From Acholeplasma oculi (GTDB lineage: Bacteria; Bacillota_I; Bacilli_A; Acholeplasmatales; Acholeplasmataceae), in the NCBI RefSeq assembly GCF_900166985.1, contig NZ_FUZK01000001.1:186001-250000 (forward strand): DNA of 64,000 nt, written 5' to 3'. The position numbers were made by a program, and so were the translations under genes. Below the pieces are notes generated by a model that saw only the letters and a list, made by a program, of their open reading frames with translations, was not told the DNA's origin and did no database searches. The stretch's first letter is position 1. Each line of letters starts with the position of its first letter. Shown piece after piece: positions 8,917 to 18,473 of this stretch.

Positions 8917-9673
8917 TTTTTCTTTCAATATATTCTGTATAAACTTCTTCCAGTTTTTCATAACTCTCAATATTATTTTTTAAAACCTCATAGAGTTCAG
9001 ATTCATAAGGTTCAAAATCCGTTTTGGACATATCAATATCTTGGTCTAAATAATAAAGATATTGTATCTGATGATTTTCACTATATATTCCTCTTGGATA
9101 GAGATAGTCTACATTGAGTGTTTTATCTACACTTAATCTCGATTTATTTGTATGTAATATGTAAACTTGTTTATTAGTTTTACCTACAACAAGAATATAT
9201 GAGAATATCTTCTTATATCCAAATGAACTAATGCCATATAAGACGATCAACGAACAGAAACCTGTAACTGACATGCTCCAAATATTTTCCGCACTAAATT
9301 GATTAAATAACGCATCCCATAAAGCAAGTCCTATCCCAATCAGTAATACAATTAAGAATCCCCATAATATAAATAAAATACGATTATAAATAGCAATCAA
9401 GTATTTGGATACAACTTTATCATCATGAAGCACGTAATTATTGACAATGTATAATGTTGAAAAATGTATTGGGAATAGTAAGAGATACGGAATCAAGAAT
9501 GCTAATAAATCCAATCGGTAAAGACCAGGAAAAAATATTTTAATTAAATAGCCTGCTAAGAATGCAAGAATACCATAACTGACTACGATAAACCAAATTT
9601 TCTTATGTCCCCATAATAAATAAAGAATAATCATAACCGATAATGAAGATAGTAATAGTGTCCAAAAAATCAT
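8903..9673 (-). CDS. Polytopic membrane protein of unknown function
   Basis: No family recognised. The 256-residue protein has two hydrophobic helices at the N-terminus (about residues 4-22 and 28-48), further helices around 60-80, 95-120 and 133-165, and then a soluble C-terminal part of about 90 residues rich in Tyr, Asp and Glu. The soluble tail could be a cytoplasmic or surface domain; orientation is not obvious. AGGAGG precedes the ATG at 9673. The gene seems to be monocistronic, with its own terminator and a possible extended -10 promoter (TGTTATAAT, complement of 9699-9707). Confidence 0.7.
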   Translation of the reverse strand: MIFWTLLLSSLSVMIILYLLWGHKKIWFIVVSYGILAFLAGYLIKIFFPGLYRLDLLAFLIPYLLLFPIHFSTLYIVNNYVLHDDKVVSKYLIAIYNRILFILWGFLIVLLIGIGLALWDALFNQFSAENIWSMSVTGFCSLIVLYGISSFGYKKIFSYILVVGKTNKQVYILHTNKSRLSVDKTLNVDYLYPRGIYSENHQIQYLYYLDQDIDMSKTDFEPYESELYEVLKNNIESYEKLEEVYTEYIERKSSIS

Positions 9674-9803
9674 ATGTACCTCCTTATTACTTTCTTACAT
9701 TATAACACTTTTTGCATGTTTATTCGCCAATAATGAGCATTCATGATACCATTTAATACACATCAATATATAACCATCAAACTATGAAATATTTAAGAAA
9801 TGA

Positions 9804-10151
9804 TTAAGCTTCATTCATGTCTGCAAGAGGTTCATCAATTTCTCTTGGTAAAAACACAACTTGCTCTGCAACAATATTTACATTAGCTCTTCCTTTATCA
9901 TTTTCATCCTTCCAATGATTCATTTCAAGTCTTCCTTTGATTGCAATCCCCATACCTTTTCTAAAGTATTCTTGTGCCTTCTTGTGATTGTTTTCAAACA
10001 AAGGAATTCTAAAATAATCCGTGTCATATTGCCCTTGGTAATTCTTATAAGGTCTCATTACTGAAACTCTTAAATCGGTATATTTTGTTCCATTGTCGCT
10101 TTCTTTTTGTTCAAAACTATAGACTCTACCTATAATGTTAATAAATGTCAT
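9804..10151 (-). CDS. ssb: Single-stranded DNA-binding protein, short form
   Basis: An OB-fold single-stranded DNA-binding protein, 115 residues. The core is complete: INIIGRVYSFEQ start, DYFRIPLFENNHKKAQEYF, and the GMGIAIKGRLEM strand. Compared with standard bacterial SSB (about 150-180 residues) the glycine-rich linker and the acidic DDDIPF-type tip are missing; the protein ends EPLADMNEA. It is therefore probably a second, accessory SSB rather than the replisome SSB, which normally lies between rpsF and rpsR. AGGAG precedes the ATG. Confidence 0.85.
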   Translation of the reverse strand: MTFINIIGRVYSFEQKESDNGTKYTDLRVSVMRPYKNYQGQYDTDYFRIPLFENNHKKAQEYFRKGMGIAIKGRLEMNHWKDENDKGRANVNIVAEQVVFLPREIDEPLADMNEA

Positions 10152-10245
10152 ATATTTTCTCCTTTTTTATACTATTTTAACAAGCTAAGTTCAATCAACA
10201 AAACGACCAATTTTAAAATAAGAATAAAGTTATATTGTTTTTTGA

Positions 10246-10276
10246 TGTAAAAAACCACGCATTTATCTGCGTGGTT
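10246..10276 (-). terminator. Terminator of the ileS-to-M16 operon
   Basis: A perfect 9-bp stem (AACCACGCA at 10253-10261 with TGCGTGGTT at 10268-10276) is followed on the minus strand by six T. It ends the long operon that starts at the ileS T-box. Confidence 0.85.
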
Positions 10277-10302
10277 ACTGTCATTGGAATAATTTATATA
10301 TA

Positions 10303-11574
10303 TTAATATGTCTTTTCGTCAATTGGATGTGCAATCAATATAGATATCATATCTTCATGAATTTTGTGATATAAGTTGATGACATCTTGCAATGTGATCT
10401 CATATATTGAGTTGATTGCTTCTTCTAAAGAAAGATTATATAAATGATATTTTCCATATAAATAGATTCTTGTTTCGATATCATCAAGTGCCATAATATA
10501 GTTTCCAATATATGCTTTTTTCAAAACATCAAATGCAGTTTGATCTAAATATTTCATAGCATCTTTTAAAAGGGTTTTTTGTACAAATTCATTAAGTTCA
10601 CTTGGGTTTTCTGACTCAGCATCCATAATGAACACGAGTGTCTGGTCTTCCATCGTGATTTGGAAATCAAACCCATCCACAATATAGCCCATTTGTTGCA
10701 TTTTTTCAACAAAATCTGACTGTTGACCAAATATTAATCGCATTAAAAATAACATTAATAATTCTGTTTTAAATAAATCAATTTCCAATTTAGAGGTTTG
10801 TTGATACTTAATACCCATCATTATAACGGGTAAACTAATGTTTAAATACATTTCATCACTTGGATTTACAACGTGAAATGGTTCATCAACTGGACTCATT
10901 AGAGGATTTGGACATTCTACCCTTTCTGGATATAGACTCATCAGATAATCTTTCATAGAATCGATGTCAATGGGACCATAAATGATTAATTGTCGTTTAG
11001 GACTTTTATAAAAATGATTAAAAAGCTCTAACAGTGAATCTTTAGAGATTAATTGAACATCGTCAATCGTACCTGCAATATCATTTTTAAGTGGATGTTG
11101 ATGTAGCATTTGGTCATACATTTTTTGATACATTAATGTCATTGGGTCATCATCATACATTGATATTTCTTCTGAAATAATGAGTATTTCAGATTCAACA
11201 TTTTCATTCGTAAAATATGTGTGGTCTAACATATCAAGTAATGCTTTTATACCTTCTTTGATATGCTTATAACCAGATATTGTGTAACTTGTTGATCGAT
11301 ACGTCGTATGTGCATTTGCAGTAAGACCAAGTTCATGAAATTTATGAAATGCATCACCATCTTCTGTTGCAAAAATTTTATGTTCAAGAAAGTGTGCAGA
11401 ACCTGGAATAACATGAAATTTCTTTCCGTCGACTTCATAGGATGTTACAAAAGAACCCAGTGGAATATCTACTTGAATGTATGTCTGTTTGGTTTGTCCT
11501 TTTATGAGATGTACATGAAGGCCATTCGGTAAGTCAAATATCACTGGTTCTTGATTAAAAACATTAATCTTCAT
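10303..11574 (-). CDS. M16 family zinc peptidase (YmfH-like)
   Basis: The 423-residue protein has the inverted zinc motif HFLEH in GSAHFLEHKIF (about residues 62-66) and the downstream glutamate in SEILIISEEISMYDD, so it should be catalytically competent. It pairs with the overlapping upstream gene, which lacks the zinc motif; such YmfF/YmfH pairs are common in Firmicutes and likely form a heterodimer degrading peptides in the cytosol. There is no signal peptide. The two genes overlap by 11 bases. The substrate is unknown. Confidence 0.88.
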   Translation of the reverse strand: MKINVFNQEPVIFDLPNGLHVHLIKGQTKQTYIQVDIPLGSFVTSYEVDGKKFHVIPGSAHFLEHKIFATEDGDAFHKFHELGLTANAHTTYRSTSYTISGYKHIKEGIKALLDMLDHTYFTNENVESEILIISEEISMYDDDPMTLMYQKMYDQMLHQHPLKNDIAGTIDDVQLISKDSLLELFNHFYKSPKRQLIIYGPIDIDSMKDYLMSLYPERVECPNPLMSPVDEPFHVVNPSDEMYLNISLPVIMMGIKYQQTSKLEIDLFKTELLMLFLMRLIFGQQSDFVEKMQQMGYIVDGFDFQITMEDQTLVFIMDAESENPSELNEFVQKTLLKDAMKYLDQTAFDVLKKAYIGNYIMALDDIETRIYLYGKYHLYNLSLEEAINSIYEITLQDVINLYHKIHEDMISILIAHPIDEKTY

Positions 11575-12778
11575 TCATTTCACCTCTTAAAACATAACTT
11601 GTCGTAAGCTTAAGTTTAGATAAAACTTTAGATATATCATCTTTTGATACGTTTTCAATCATTTGGACATATACGTCAAATGGGTTATCTATTTGAAGTA
11701 ATCTCGTTAAGAATTGTCTTGGTATCAGTGATTCTTGATGATCCAATGAACTATATATTTGATTTAACATATAGTCTTTAGCCTGTTCTAAATCTTTATC
11801 ACTTGGACCGTCAAAAATAAAATTATTCACTGTATCAATCATGAGATCCATAGCGATATCTTTCATGTCTTTATTGACTCCAGCATAGACAAATAAATAC
11901 TTTTTATCATATTCAAATTGAGCTTCAACATCATATGCTAAATAGTTTTCTTCACGTACTTTTTTGAATAATAAACTCTCTGGATAACCACCCAATATAA
12001 TTGCAGTAAGTAATGTAGCTACATAAAGAGGATCTTTTCTCTCAACATTCAGATAATATCCTAAAAAGATATAGGCTTGTTGCATATCCACTACAGTTTC
12101 ATGACTTGTGAAACGTTTGTCTATATCAGGTATTTTAACTGGTTTTAGTGAATTTTTACTTGAGTGTTTCGTTATGGATTCAAAATCATGTACAAAAACA
12201 TCGGTTATATCACCAGATGCATACACCCAACATGTATTTTTTAAGAAATAATTTTTATAATAATCATAGAGTTCTGTTACAGAAATATTTGCGACTTCTT
12301 GGTATGAACCGGTGATTGGTTTAGATAAGGAATGACCATTAAATGTATAATAAAGCATTTGTTCTTTACCATATTCAAAACGTCTATCTTTTTTTGTATG
12401 TATAAATGATAGTATACTTCGTTTAGTTTCAGTAAACATATCTTCTTTAAATTCTTGACGGTTAAAAAACATATCTTCAATTAAATCATTAATCTTATGC
12501 GTAAATTCTGCATCATCAAGCATTTTTGGATTTGGAAAAGTAAAATTTACTCGGATGACATGGTATTGACCAAAGGTAAAAATATGATTTGAAATGGTTG
12601 TTCCATATAAATCATAAAGTGCATGAGATAATTTTGTTTTCGTTGAAAACGAATCCGTGTATGAAGTTAATAGTCTTGTCAATAAAAAACGATACGCGAA
12701 GGCATCATCTTCTATTTTATCGATAAAATAGAGTGATACATGTACCGTTTTAAATGCATTGTTTTTGATTACAATCAT
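11564..12778 (-). CDS. M16 family protein lacking the zinc motif (YmfF-like)
   Basis: A 404-residue M16-fold protein. The segment YRFLLTRLLTSYTDSFSTK near the N-terminus occupies the place of HxxEH, so it is probably the inactive partner that shapes the substrate cavity of the YmfH-like protein. C-terminal features YILGGYPESLLFKKVREENYLAYDV are typical of M16. Its ATG overlaps the deoD stop (ATGA). No secretion signal is visible. Confidence 0.83.
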   Translation of the reverse strand: MIVIKNNAFKTVHVSLYFIDKIEDDAFAYRFLLTRLLTSYTDSFSTKTKLSHALYDLYGTTISNHIFTFGQYHVIRVNFTFPNPKMLDDAEFTHKINDLIEDMFFNRQEFKEDMFTETKRSILSFIHTKKDRRFEYGKEQMLYYTFNGHSLSKPITGSYQEVANISVTELYDYYKNYFLKNTCWVYASGDITDVFVHDFESITKHSSKNSLKPVKIPDIDKRFTSHETVVDMQQAYIFLGYYLNVERKDPLYVATLLTAIILGGYPESLLFKKVREENYLAYDVEAQFEYDKKYLFVYAGVNKDMKDIAMDLMIDTVNNFIFDGPSDKDLEQAKDYMLNQIYSSLDHQESLIPRQFLTRLLQIDNPFDVYVQMIENVSKDDISKVLSKLKLTTSYVLRGEMNED

Positions 12779-13485
12779 ATTTTTGTATTCAGAGCAATCT
12801 CCATCATTTTTGTAAATGCGTTTTGTCTTTCTTCTGCTGATGTTGCCTCATGTGTTACCAATGAGTCTGAAATAGTTAATAAACAAGCAGCATTTTTACC
12901 TGTTGCTAATGCATTAGCAAACAATGCGAAACTTTCCATTTCAACACAAATTGCATCTTGTTTTTCATAAATTTCTTTATATTCATCACCATTAATTCTA
13001 TAAAAGACATCAGATGAGTGAATGGTTCCTTCATGAACAGGAATACCTAGTTTTTGTGCTGTTTTTTTAATCTTATTATTAACTTTTTTTGTAGCAGCAA
13101 GTTTTTTCTTATTACTTACACCCATTGTTTTAGCATAGCTTGATTCGCTCCAAGCATTTTTAGCTAATACAACATCATATAAATTTAGTTTATCGGTATA
13201 AGCACCTGCTGAACCAATTCTAATGATTGTGTCTACATCATAGAACTTGAATAATTCATAAGAATATATACCAATACTTGGCATACCCATTCCAGATCCC
13301 ATAACAGTAATCTTTCTACCTTTGTAGGTACCTGTGTAACCAAACATGTTTCTAACACCATTGATTTGAACCACATCTTTTAAATATGTTTCAGCAATAA
13401 ATTTAGCTCTTAATGGATCTCCTGGCATTAAAACTGTTTTTGCGATTAAATTATTATCTTGTAACTCAATATGAGGTGTTGCCAT
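12775..13485 (-). CDS. deoD: Purine-nucleoside phosphorylase, DeoD type
   Basis: Cleaves purine (deoxy)nucleosides with phosphate to the base and (deoxy)ribose-1-phosphate. It is 236 residues and hexameric in its family. MPGDPLRAKFIAE near residue 20 is the phosphate-binding block, RIGSAGAY follows near residue 87, and SDVFYR and VEMESFALF are nucleoside-site signatures. The start overlaps the deoC end by 20 bases. With DeoC it converts deoxyribose toward glycolysis, though a phosphopentomutase would be needed and none is in the window. Confidence 0.95.
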   Translation of the reverse strand: MATPHIELQDNNLIAKTVLMPGDPLRAKFIAETYLKDVVQINGVRNMFGYTGTYKGRKITVMGSGMGMPSIGIYSYELFKFYDVDTIIRIGSAGAYTDKLNLYDVVLAKNAWSESSYAKTMGVSNKKKLAATKKVNNKIKKTAQKLGIPVHEGTIHSSDVFYRINGDEYKEIYEKQDAICVEMESFALFANALATGKNAACLLTISDSLVTHEATSAEERQNAFTKMMEIALNTKI

Positions 13486-14134
13486 TTGTTTTATCTCCTT
13501 TTAAAATTGCTACGCCTGCTGACGTGCCTAATCTATTTGCGCCTTTATACATCATACGATAAGCATCTTGTTCTGTACGGATACCACCACTTGCTTTGAT
13601 TAATCCCGTTTCACCAATTGCTTTTCTAATTGTAATAACATCTTCAACAGATGCACCTCTATTTGCATAACCTGTTGATGTTTTAACGAAAGTTGCGCCT
13701 GATTTTATAGCGATTTTTGATATATATATAATTTCTTTAGTATCTAAGTATGCTGTTTCAATAATAACTTTAACAACTCTACCTTCTGCTGCCTTAACAA
13801 CAGACTTAATATCTTTTACAAGTGCTTTACGGTCACGTGCTTTAACTGCAGCAACATTTATGACCATATCAATTTCGTCTGCACCATCTTTTACTGCTTC
13901 TTTTGTTTCATATGCTTTCACTTTAGATACGTGTGTACCATGTGGAAATCCAATGACAGTACAAACTAATACTTTTGTATCTTTCAAGCGTTCTTTTGCA
14001 TATTTCACCCAAATCGGTGATACGCAAACCGTTTTAAACTCATATTGAATTGCTTCATTAATGAGTTCATCTATTTGTTCTAAACTGACTGTAGGTCCAA
14101 GTTTAGTATGATCAATAAAACTATTTAATGCCAT
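13466..14134 (-). CDS. deoC: Deoxyribose-phosphate aldolase
   Basis: Splits 2-deoxyribose-5-phosphate into glyceraldehyde-3-phosphate and acetaldehyde. The 222-residue TIM-barrel protein shows IDHTKLGP at the N-terminus, the KVIIETAYL strand, and the Schiff-base lysine in FVKTSTGYANRGAS, followed by IKASGGIRT. It lies directly upstream of deoD, with overlapping reading frames, in the T-box-led ileS operon. Confidence 0.96.
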   Translation of the reverse strand: MALNSFIDHTKLGPTVSLEQIDELINEAIQYEFKTVCVSPIWVKYAKERLKDTKVLVCTVIGFPHGTHVSKVKAYETKEAVKDGADEIDMVINVAAVKARDRKALVKDIKSVVKAAEGRVVKVIIETAYLDTKEIIYISKIAIKSGATFVKTSTGYANRGASVEDVITIRKAIGETGLIKASGGIRTEQDAYRMMYKGANRLGTSAGVAILKGDKTNGNTSY

Positions 14135-14145
14135 ATGCTACCTTT

Positions 14146-15006
14146 CTATGCATCCATAAATGCATTTAAATTAATTTTTGTAAAACTTTTTGAAACTGGC
14201 TCCCATTTATGTTTTTTAGCCTTTTTGTTTAATAATTTATAAGTTTTCTTAGGTATAACCTTTGTTCCTTGTAAGAATCCTGGTACATCTTGTAAATGTT
14301 TATCGTGATTTTTAAGAAACTCTTGATAGCTGATTACTTTTATCATACCATCTGTTTGATTGAAAAGTAAATAATCTAGATATGGAGGAAAAACAACTTG
14401 GGTATTTTCCTTCCACTCTATAGCAATAAAGGGTTCGTGATTTTCATCCTCTATAAAATGATATTTAGGTAAGATGATATCTAAATCTTTATAATACTTT
14501 TGAAGTGCATCCCGTTCATCAATATATCTTAAAACACCTGATAATTTTTCCTCTTTTATAAAGTGAAAATCTTTATATTTTTCTGGGAATTTTTCAAGAT
14601 ATGCTTTTTTAACCATCTGAAACACTCTTAAAATACGTTCAGCATTAAACTCTAGAACATCTTGAAACATTTCAGATAATACAAACAAGTTAAACTCATC
14701 ACAAATCTTTTTAACGATATGAATGATATGTTTAACAACATAAGTTGGTGTGAAAATCGGCAGTTCTAAATGGAAGTTAACTTCCAAGTACTTAGGACTC
14801 AAACGTTGGATATTTGGAACCTTAGATTTCGGAGTAATATAGAATGTACATGGATACCCTAAGTGAGGGTGTTGATATAAAAATCTAACAGATTTCTCAT
14901 CCATCTCCACATCAAATCCTGGAAAATGATCAAAAAACTCAATAACTTCTTCCATATCAAGTACTCTAGATTTTTCTTTGAAAAAATGTAAATAGAAATG
15001 ACTCAT
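14146..15006 (-). CDS. Conserved hypothetical protein of unknown function
   Basis: I do not recognise this 286-residue protein. It is soluble, lacks a signal peptide, and is rich in aromatic residues and lysine, with a basic C-terminal stretch (LLNKKAKKHKW near residue 260). Two predicted mixed alpha/beta halves are suggested by alternating hydrophobic strands (about 60-110 and 195-230). It sits between surE and deoC with gaps of 26 and 11 bases, so it is co-expressed with them, but the context does not identify its role. Confidence 0.7.
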   Translation of the reverse strand: MSHFYLHFFKEKSRVLDMEEVIEFFDHFPGFDVEMDEKSVRFLYQHPHLGYPCTFYITPKSKVPNIQRLSPKYLEVNFHLELPIFTPTYVVKHIIHIVKKICDEFNLFVLSEMFQDVLEFNAERILRVFQMVKKAYLEKFPEKYKDFHFIKEEKLSGVLRYIDERDALQKYYKDLDIILPKYHFIEDENHEPFIAIEWKENTQVVFPPYLDYLLFNQTDGMIKVISYQEFLKNHDKHLQDVPGFLQGTKVIPKKTYKLLNKKAKKHKWEPVSKSFTKINLNAFMDA

Positions 15007-15032
15007 ATAAACTCCAATCTTAATTCTAGTTT

Positions 15033-15770
15033 TTAAGTGTTTAAATCCATGATAGATTTTATTTTTACTAAGTCCGTACGGTCAAACTGTAAAGGTGTAA
15101 TAGATACATAACCTTCATTATAAGCAGTAATATCTGAATCTTCATCTTCTTTAAACATAATAGAAGACCCATGTATATGATATAAATTAGGTTTATCGGA
15201 TTTGATAAACTCATTATGTTGAATTCTTTGACCTAATTTTGTAATTCTAGTTCCTAGTACTTTTTTAAATTGTACAGCTGGATAATTTACGTTCAAAATG
15301 CCTGTGTTTTGGTAAAGATTATTTTCTATTAATTCATCTAGTAATTTAACTGTTTCATCATAAATATATGGTAATTCTATATTTGCAGCACTAAATGCAA
15401 TTGCAGGAACGCCATATAGTTTAGCTTCAAATGCTGCTGCAACTGTTCCTGAGTAGTGAACATCCGTTGCTAAATTAACACCATGATTAATTCCTGATAG
15501 AACTAAATCAAATTCAGTGTCAAATATTTTCATTCCTGCACGAACACAATCCACGGGTGTTCCATCCACCATAATGGTTCTAACACTTCCAAACAAAGGT
15601 TCTACTTCAGTAATTTCAATTTGACCCTTTATACTAATAGCTGCAGATTTTGCACTTTGTCCATGTTTTGGTGCAGCAACAAATACGTTACCATAGTAAC
15701 TTGCTGCTTTTGTAAGTAAAGCTATACCTTCAGCATGAATGGAATCGTCATTGACGACTAAAATATTCAT
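15033..15770 (-). CDS. surE: 5'/3'-nucleotidase SurE
   Basis: A metal-dependent nucleoside monophosphate phosphatase of the stationary-phase survival family, 245 residues. The metal site is MNILVVNDDSIHAEG (Asp8, Asp9), with HGQSAKSAAISI and the LVLSGINHGVN motif containing the ligand asparagine. YSGTVAAAFEA is also conserved. Its ATG overlaps the ileS stop by 4 bases. Its products, nucleosides, are substrates for DeoD two genes downstream. Confidence 0.93.
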   Translation of the reverse strand: MNILVVNDDSIHAEGIALLTKAASYYGNVFVAAPKHGQSAKSAAISIKGQIEITEVEPLFGSVRTIMVDGTPVDCVRAGMKIFDTEFDLVLSGINHGVNLATDVHYSGTVAAAFEAKLYGVPAIAFSAANIELPYIYDETVKLLDELIENNLYQNTGILNVNYPAVQFKKVLGTRITKLGQRIQHNEFIKSDKPNLYHIHGSSIMFKEDEDSDITAYNEGYVSITPLQFDRTDLVKIKSIMDLNT

Positions 15771-18457
15771 TTATTTCCCCCTAATACATGTATACAACGT
15801 GTACACAAGCCCTCATTTGAAACAGTTGAAACGATATTCCAGCATCTTTCACATACATGGCCATTTGCTTTAGAAACAGATACCTCAAGTGAAGATCCTT
15901 CTGTTAATTCAACCATCGATACGATTAAGACTTTATCTAATTTATCGTTTAAATCTAAATATTTAAGTGCATCTATTAATTCTTTTGTTGCTTTTATTTT
16001 AACATGAGCTTCTAATGATTTACCAATAATTTTTGCAGTTCTTGCAAGTTCTAAGTGTTTTAGTACTTCATTTCTTAATAAATCAAACTTTTCATATGCT
16101 TCATGTAGTTTTGGTTCACGAACTGTTCCACCACGAGGAATTCTTTCTAAGTAGACATCTTCCTCAGGTTTAAACGGTAAGAATTGATATGCCTCTGATG
16201 TAGTATGTGGCATAATTGGTGTTAACATTCTTAAGAGTCCATGCAAGATATCATAGATGGTTGACTGTACGGCACGTCTTTCAAAATCATCTTTTGAATC
16301 ACAATAAAGTGAATCTTTAGTGAAATCTAAATAAAATGCAGATAAATCATTAACGATAAATGGCATAATTGCACGAATAACTTCTGGGAATTTGTAATTT
16401 TTATAACTATCATTGACTTGTTTTGCAAGAACAATATATTTATCTGTCATTACTCGGTTTAATTGACCTCTCATGGACCAACCAACGTAATCTACTTCAT
16501 AATTAAAATCATTTAAAACACCTAACATAAATTTAAATGTATTTCTTATTTTTCTATAGGATTCTGAAACTTGTTTCATAAGTTCATTAGAAATTCTTAC
16601 ATCTGCCTCATAATCAACAGATGCAACCCATAATCTAAGTACATCAGCACCTTGTTCTTTCATAACAGATAGTGGGTCAATTACATTTCCTAAAGATTTA
16701 CTCATTTTTCTGCCTTGACCATCTAATACGAATCCGTGTGAAACGATTTCTTTATAAGGTGAGAATCCATGAACTGCTACACTTGTGGTTAGACTTGAGT
16801 TAAACCAACCTCTATATTGGTCTGAACCTTCTAAGTATAAATCCGCTGGAAATGATACACCACGACGACTTAAAATGGAGTATGATGTTCCTGAGTCAAA
16901 CCAGACATCCATGATATCAAGTTCTTTAGACATACCTTCTTCAAAAGGATAATCTTTTGGTAATAACTGTTCTAAGTCCCACTCGTACCAAACATCACTG
17001 CCATGTACTTCAAATAAGCTTGCAATATGATCGATTAACTTCTTTTCAAGTATTGGAGATCCATCTTTTGCATAAACAATAGGGATTGGTACACCCCAAG
17101 CTCTTTGTCTTGAAATAACCCAGTCTTCTCTATCTTTAAGCATATTGGTTAAACGAGTTTCTCCCCATGATGTATTCCATTTAACTGATTTTACCGCATC
17201 AAGCAATTCCATTTTAATCATTGAAATACTTGCAAACCATTGTGGTGTGGATCTAAAGATAACTGGCTTTTTTGTTCTCCAATCATGTGGATATGAGTGT
17301 GTAATTGTTTCAGCGTGTATTAAATGTCCATTTTCTTGTAAATCATCAACAATCATTTGATTCGCTTTTTCATAGAATAATCCTTGATATTTACCAGCCT
17401 CTTCTGTCATGTGACCTTTTTCATCAACAGGTGATAATAACTCAAGATTATATTTTTTACCAACAAAGTAATCATCTTCACCATGACCAGGTGCAGTATG
17501 TACTAAACCAGTACCATCGGTATCTAAGACGTGTTCGCCTAATATTACAGGGCTTACACGGTCATAAAGTGGGTGACGGTATTTCATGTATTCGAGTGTG
17601 GAACCTTTAAATGTCTTTAAAACTTTTGGATGTTCAAATTTTAATAACGATGTTAGTTTTTCAAACAGAGCTTTCAAAACAATATAATTCTTACCATTTG
17701 AATTAAACCAAACATAATCGAAATTAGGATGCACACTGACCGCTAAATTTGCAGGTAATGTCCATGGCGTTGTTGTCCAAATAATAAGTCTTGTGTTAGG
17801 AAATCTTTCATCAATACAATCAAAACCTACATAAATAGATTTAGATTGTTTATCCATATACTCAATTTCTGCTTCCGCAAAAGCAGATTCAGATGAAGGT
17901 GACCAATAAATTGGTTTTAAACCTTTATAAATGATACCTTTATCAACCATATTAGCAAATACTCTTACCTGATCTGCAATAAATGATTTATCAAGTGTTA
18001 AATAAGGATTATCCCAATCTCCTAAAATTCCTAATCGTTTAAATTGTTCTTTTTGTACAGCAACTTGAGAAATCGCATATTCACGACAGATTTTTCTAAA
18101 TTCAGCACGAGAAAGTGTTTTTCTATCAACACCTTTTTTAGTTACTTCATTCTCAATAGGTAAACCATGAGTGTCCCAACCTGGAATGTATGGTGTGTAT
18201 CTTCCACTCATTGTTTGATATCTTAAAACAAAGTCTTTTAAAGTCTTTTGAAAAGCATGTCCAATATGAATATTATTATTTGCATAAGGCGGACCATCAT
18301 GTAAAACAAAGGGTTCGTTATCCTTATTCTTTTCAAGTACTTTATTGTATAAATCCATGGTTTCCCATGTTTTTTGAATGATGGGTTCCCTTACACCTAG
18401 ATTACCTCTCATCTCAAAATCTGTTTTTGGCATTAATAATGTATCTTTATAGTCCAT
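15767..18457 (-). CDS. ileS: Isoleucyl-tRNA synthetase
   Basis: Charges tRNA-Ile. The class I synthetase is 896 residues. It has the HIGH motif (NNNIHIGHAF, about residue 62), the CP1 editing domain (about 190-400, with WTTTPWTLPANLA), the KMSKS loop (GRKMSKSLGN, about residue 590) and a C-terminal zinc ribbon (CERCW...CTRC, about 873-890). The bacterial-type length and zinc finger indicate the usual IleS1 form. Expression is controlled by the T-box leader immediately upstream. Confidence 0.97.
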   Translation of the reverse strand: MDYKDTLLMPKTDFEMRGNLGVREPIIQKTWETMDLYNKVLEKNKDNEPFVLHDGPPYANNNIHIGHAFQKTLKDFVLRYQTMSGRYTPYIPGWDTHGLPIENEVTKKGVDRKTLSRAEFRKICREYAISQVAVQKEQFKRLGILGDWDNPYLTLDKSFIADQVRVFANMVDKGIIYKGLKPIYWSPSSESAFAEAEIEYMDKQSKSIYVGFDCIDERFPNTRLIIWTTTPWTLPANLAVSVHPNFDYVWFNSNGKNYIVLKALFEKLTSLLKFEHPKVLKTFKGSTLEYMKYRHPLYDRVSPVILGEHVLDTDGTGLVHTAPGHGEDDYFVGKKYNLELLSPVDEKGHMTEEAGKYQGLFYEKANQMIVDDLQENGHLIHAETITHSYPHDWRTKKPVIFRSTPQWFASISMIKMELLDAVKSVKWNTSWGETRLTNMLKDREDWVISRQRAWGVPIPIVYAKDGSPILEKKLIDHIASLFEVHGSDVWYEWDLEQLLPKDYPFEEGMSKELDIMDVWFDSGTSYSILSRRGVSFPADLYLEGSDQYRGWFNSSLTTSVAVHGFSPYKEIVSHGFVLDGQGRKMSKSLGNVIDPLSVMKEQGADVLRLWVASVDYEADVRISNELMKQVSESYRKIRNTFKFMLGVLNDFNYEVDYVGWSMRGQLNRVMTDKYIVLAKQVNDSYKNYKFPEVIRAIMPFIVNDLSAFYLDFTKDSLYCDSKDDFERRAVQSTIYDILHGLLRMLTPIMPHTTSEAYQFLPFKPEEDVYLERIPRGGTVREPKLHEAYEKFDLLRNEVLKHLELARTAKIIGKSLEAHVKIKATKELIDALKYLDLNDKLDKVLIVSMVELTEGSSLEVSVSKANGHVCERCWNIVSTVSNEGLCTRCIHVLGGNK

Positions 18458-18473
18458 ATATGTATCCTTTCTT

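Noticed and set aside
11247-11438. Second minus-strand frame within the M16 gene
   Set aside because: It is a different frame of a clear peptidase gene with biased, low-complexity composition.
12636-12650. GTTTTC/GAAAAC palindrome resembling the LacI-type operators
   Set aside because: It lies inside the M16 coding sequence far from any promoter and lacks the central CG arrangement of the other sites.
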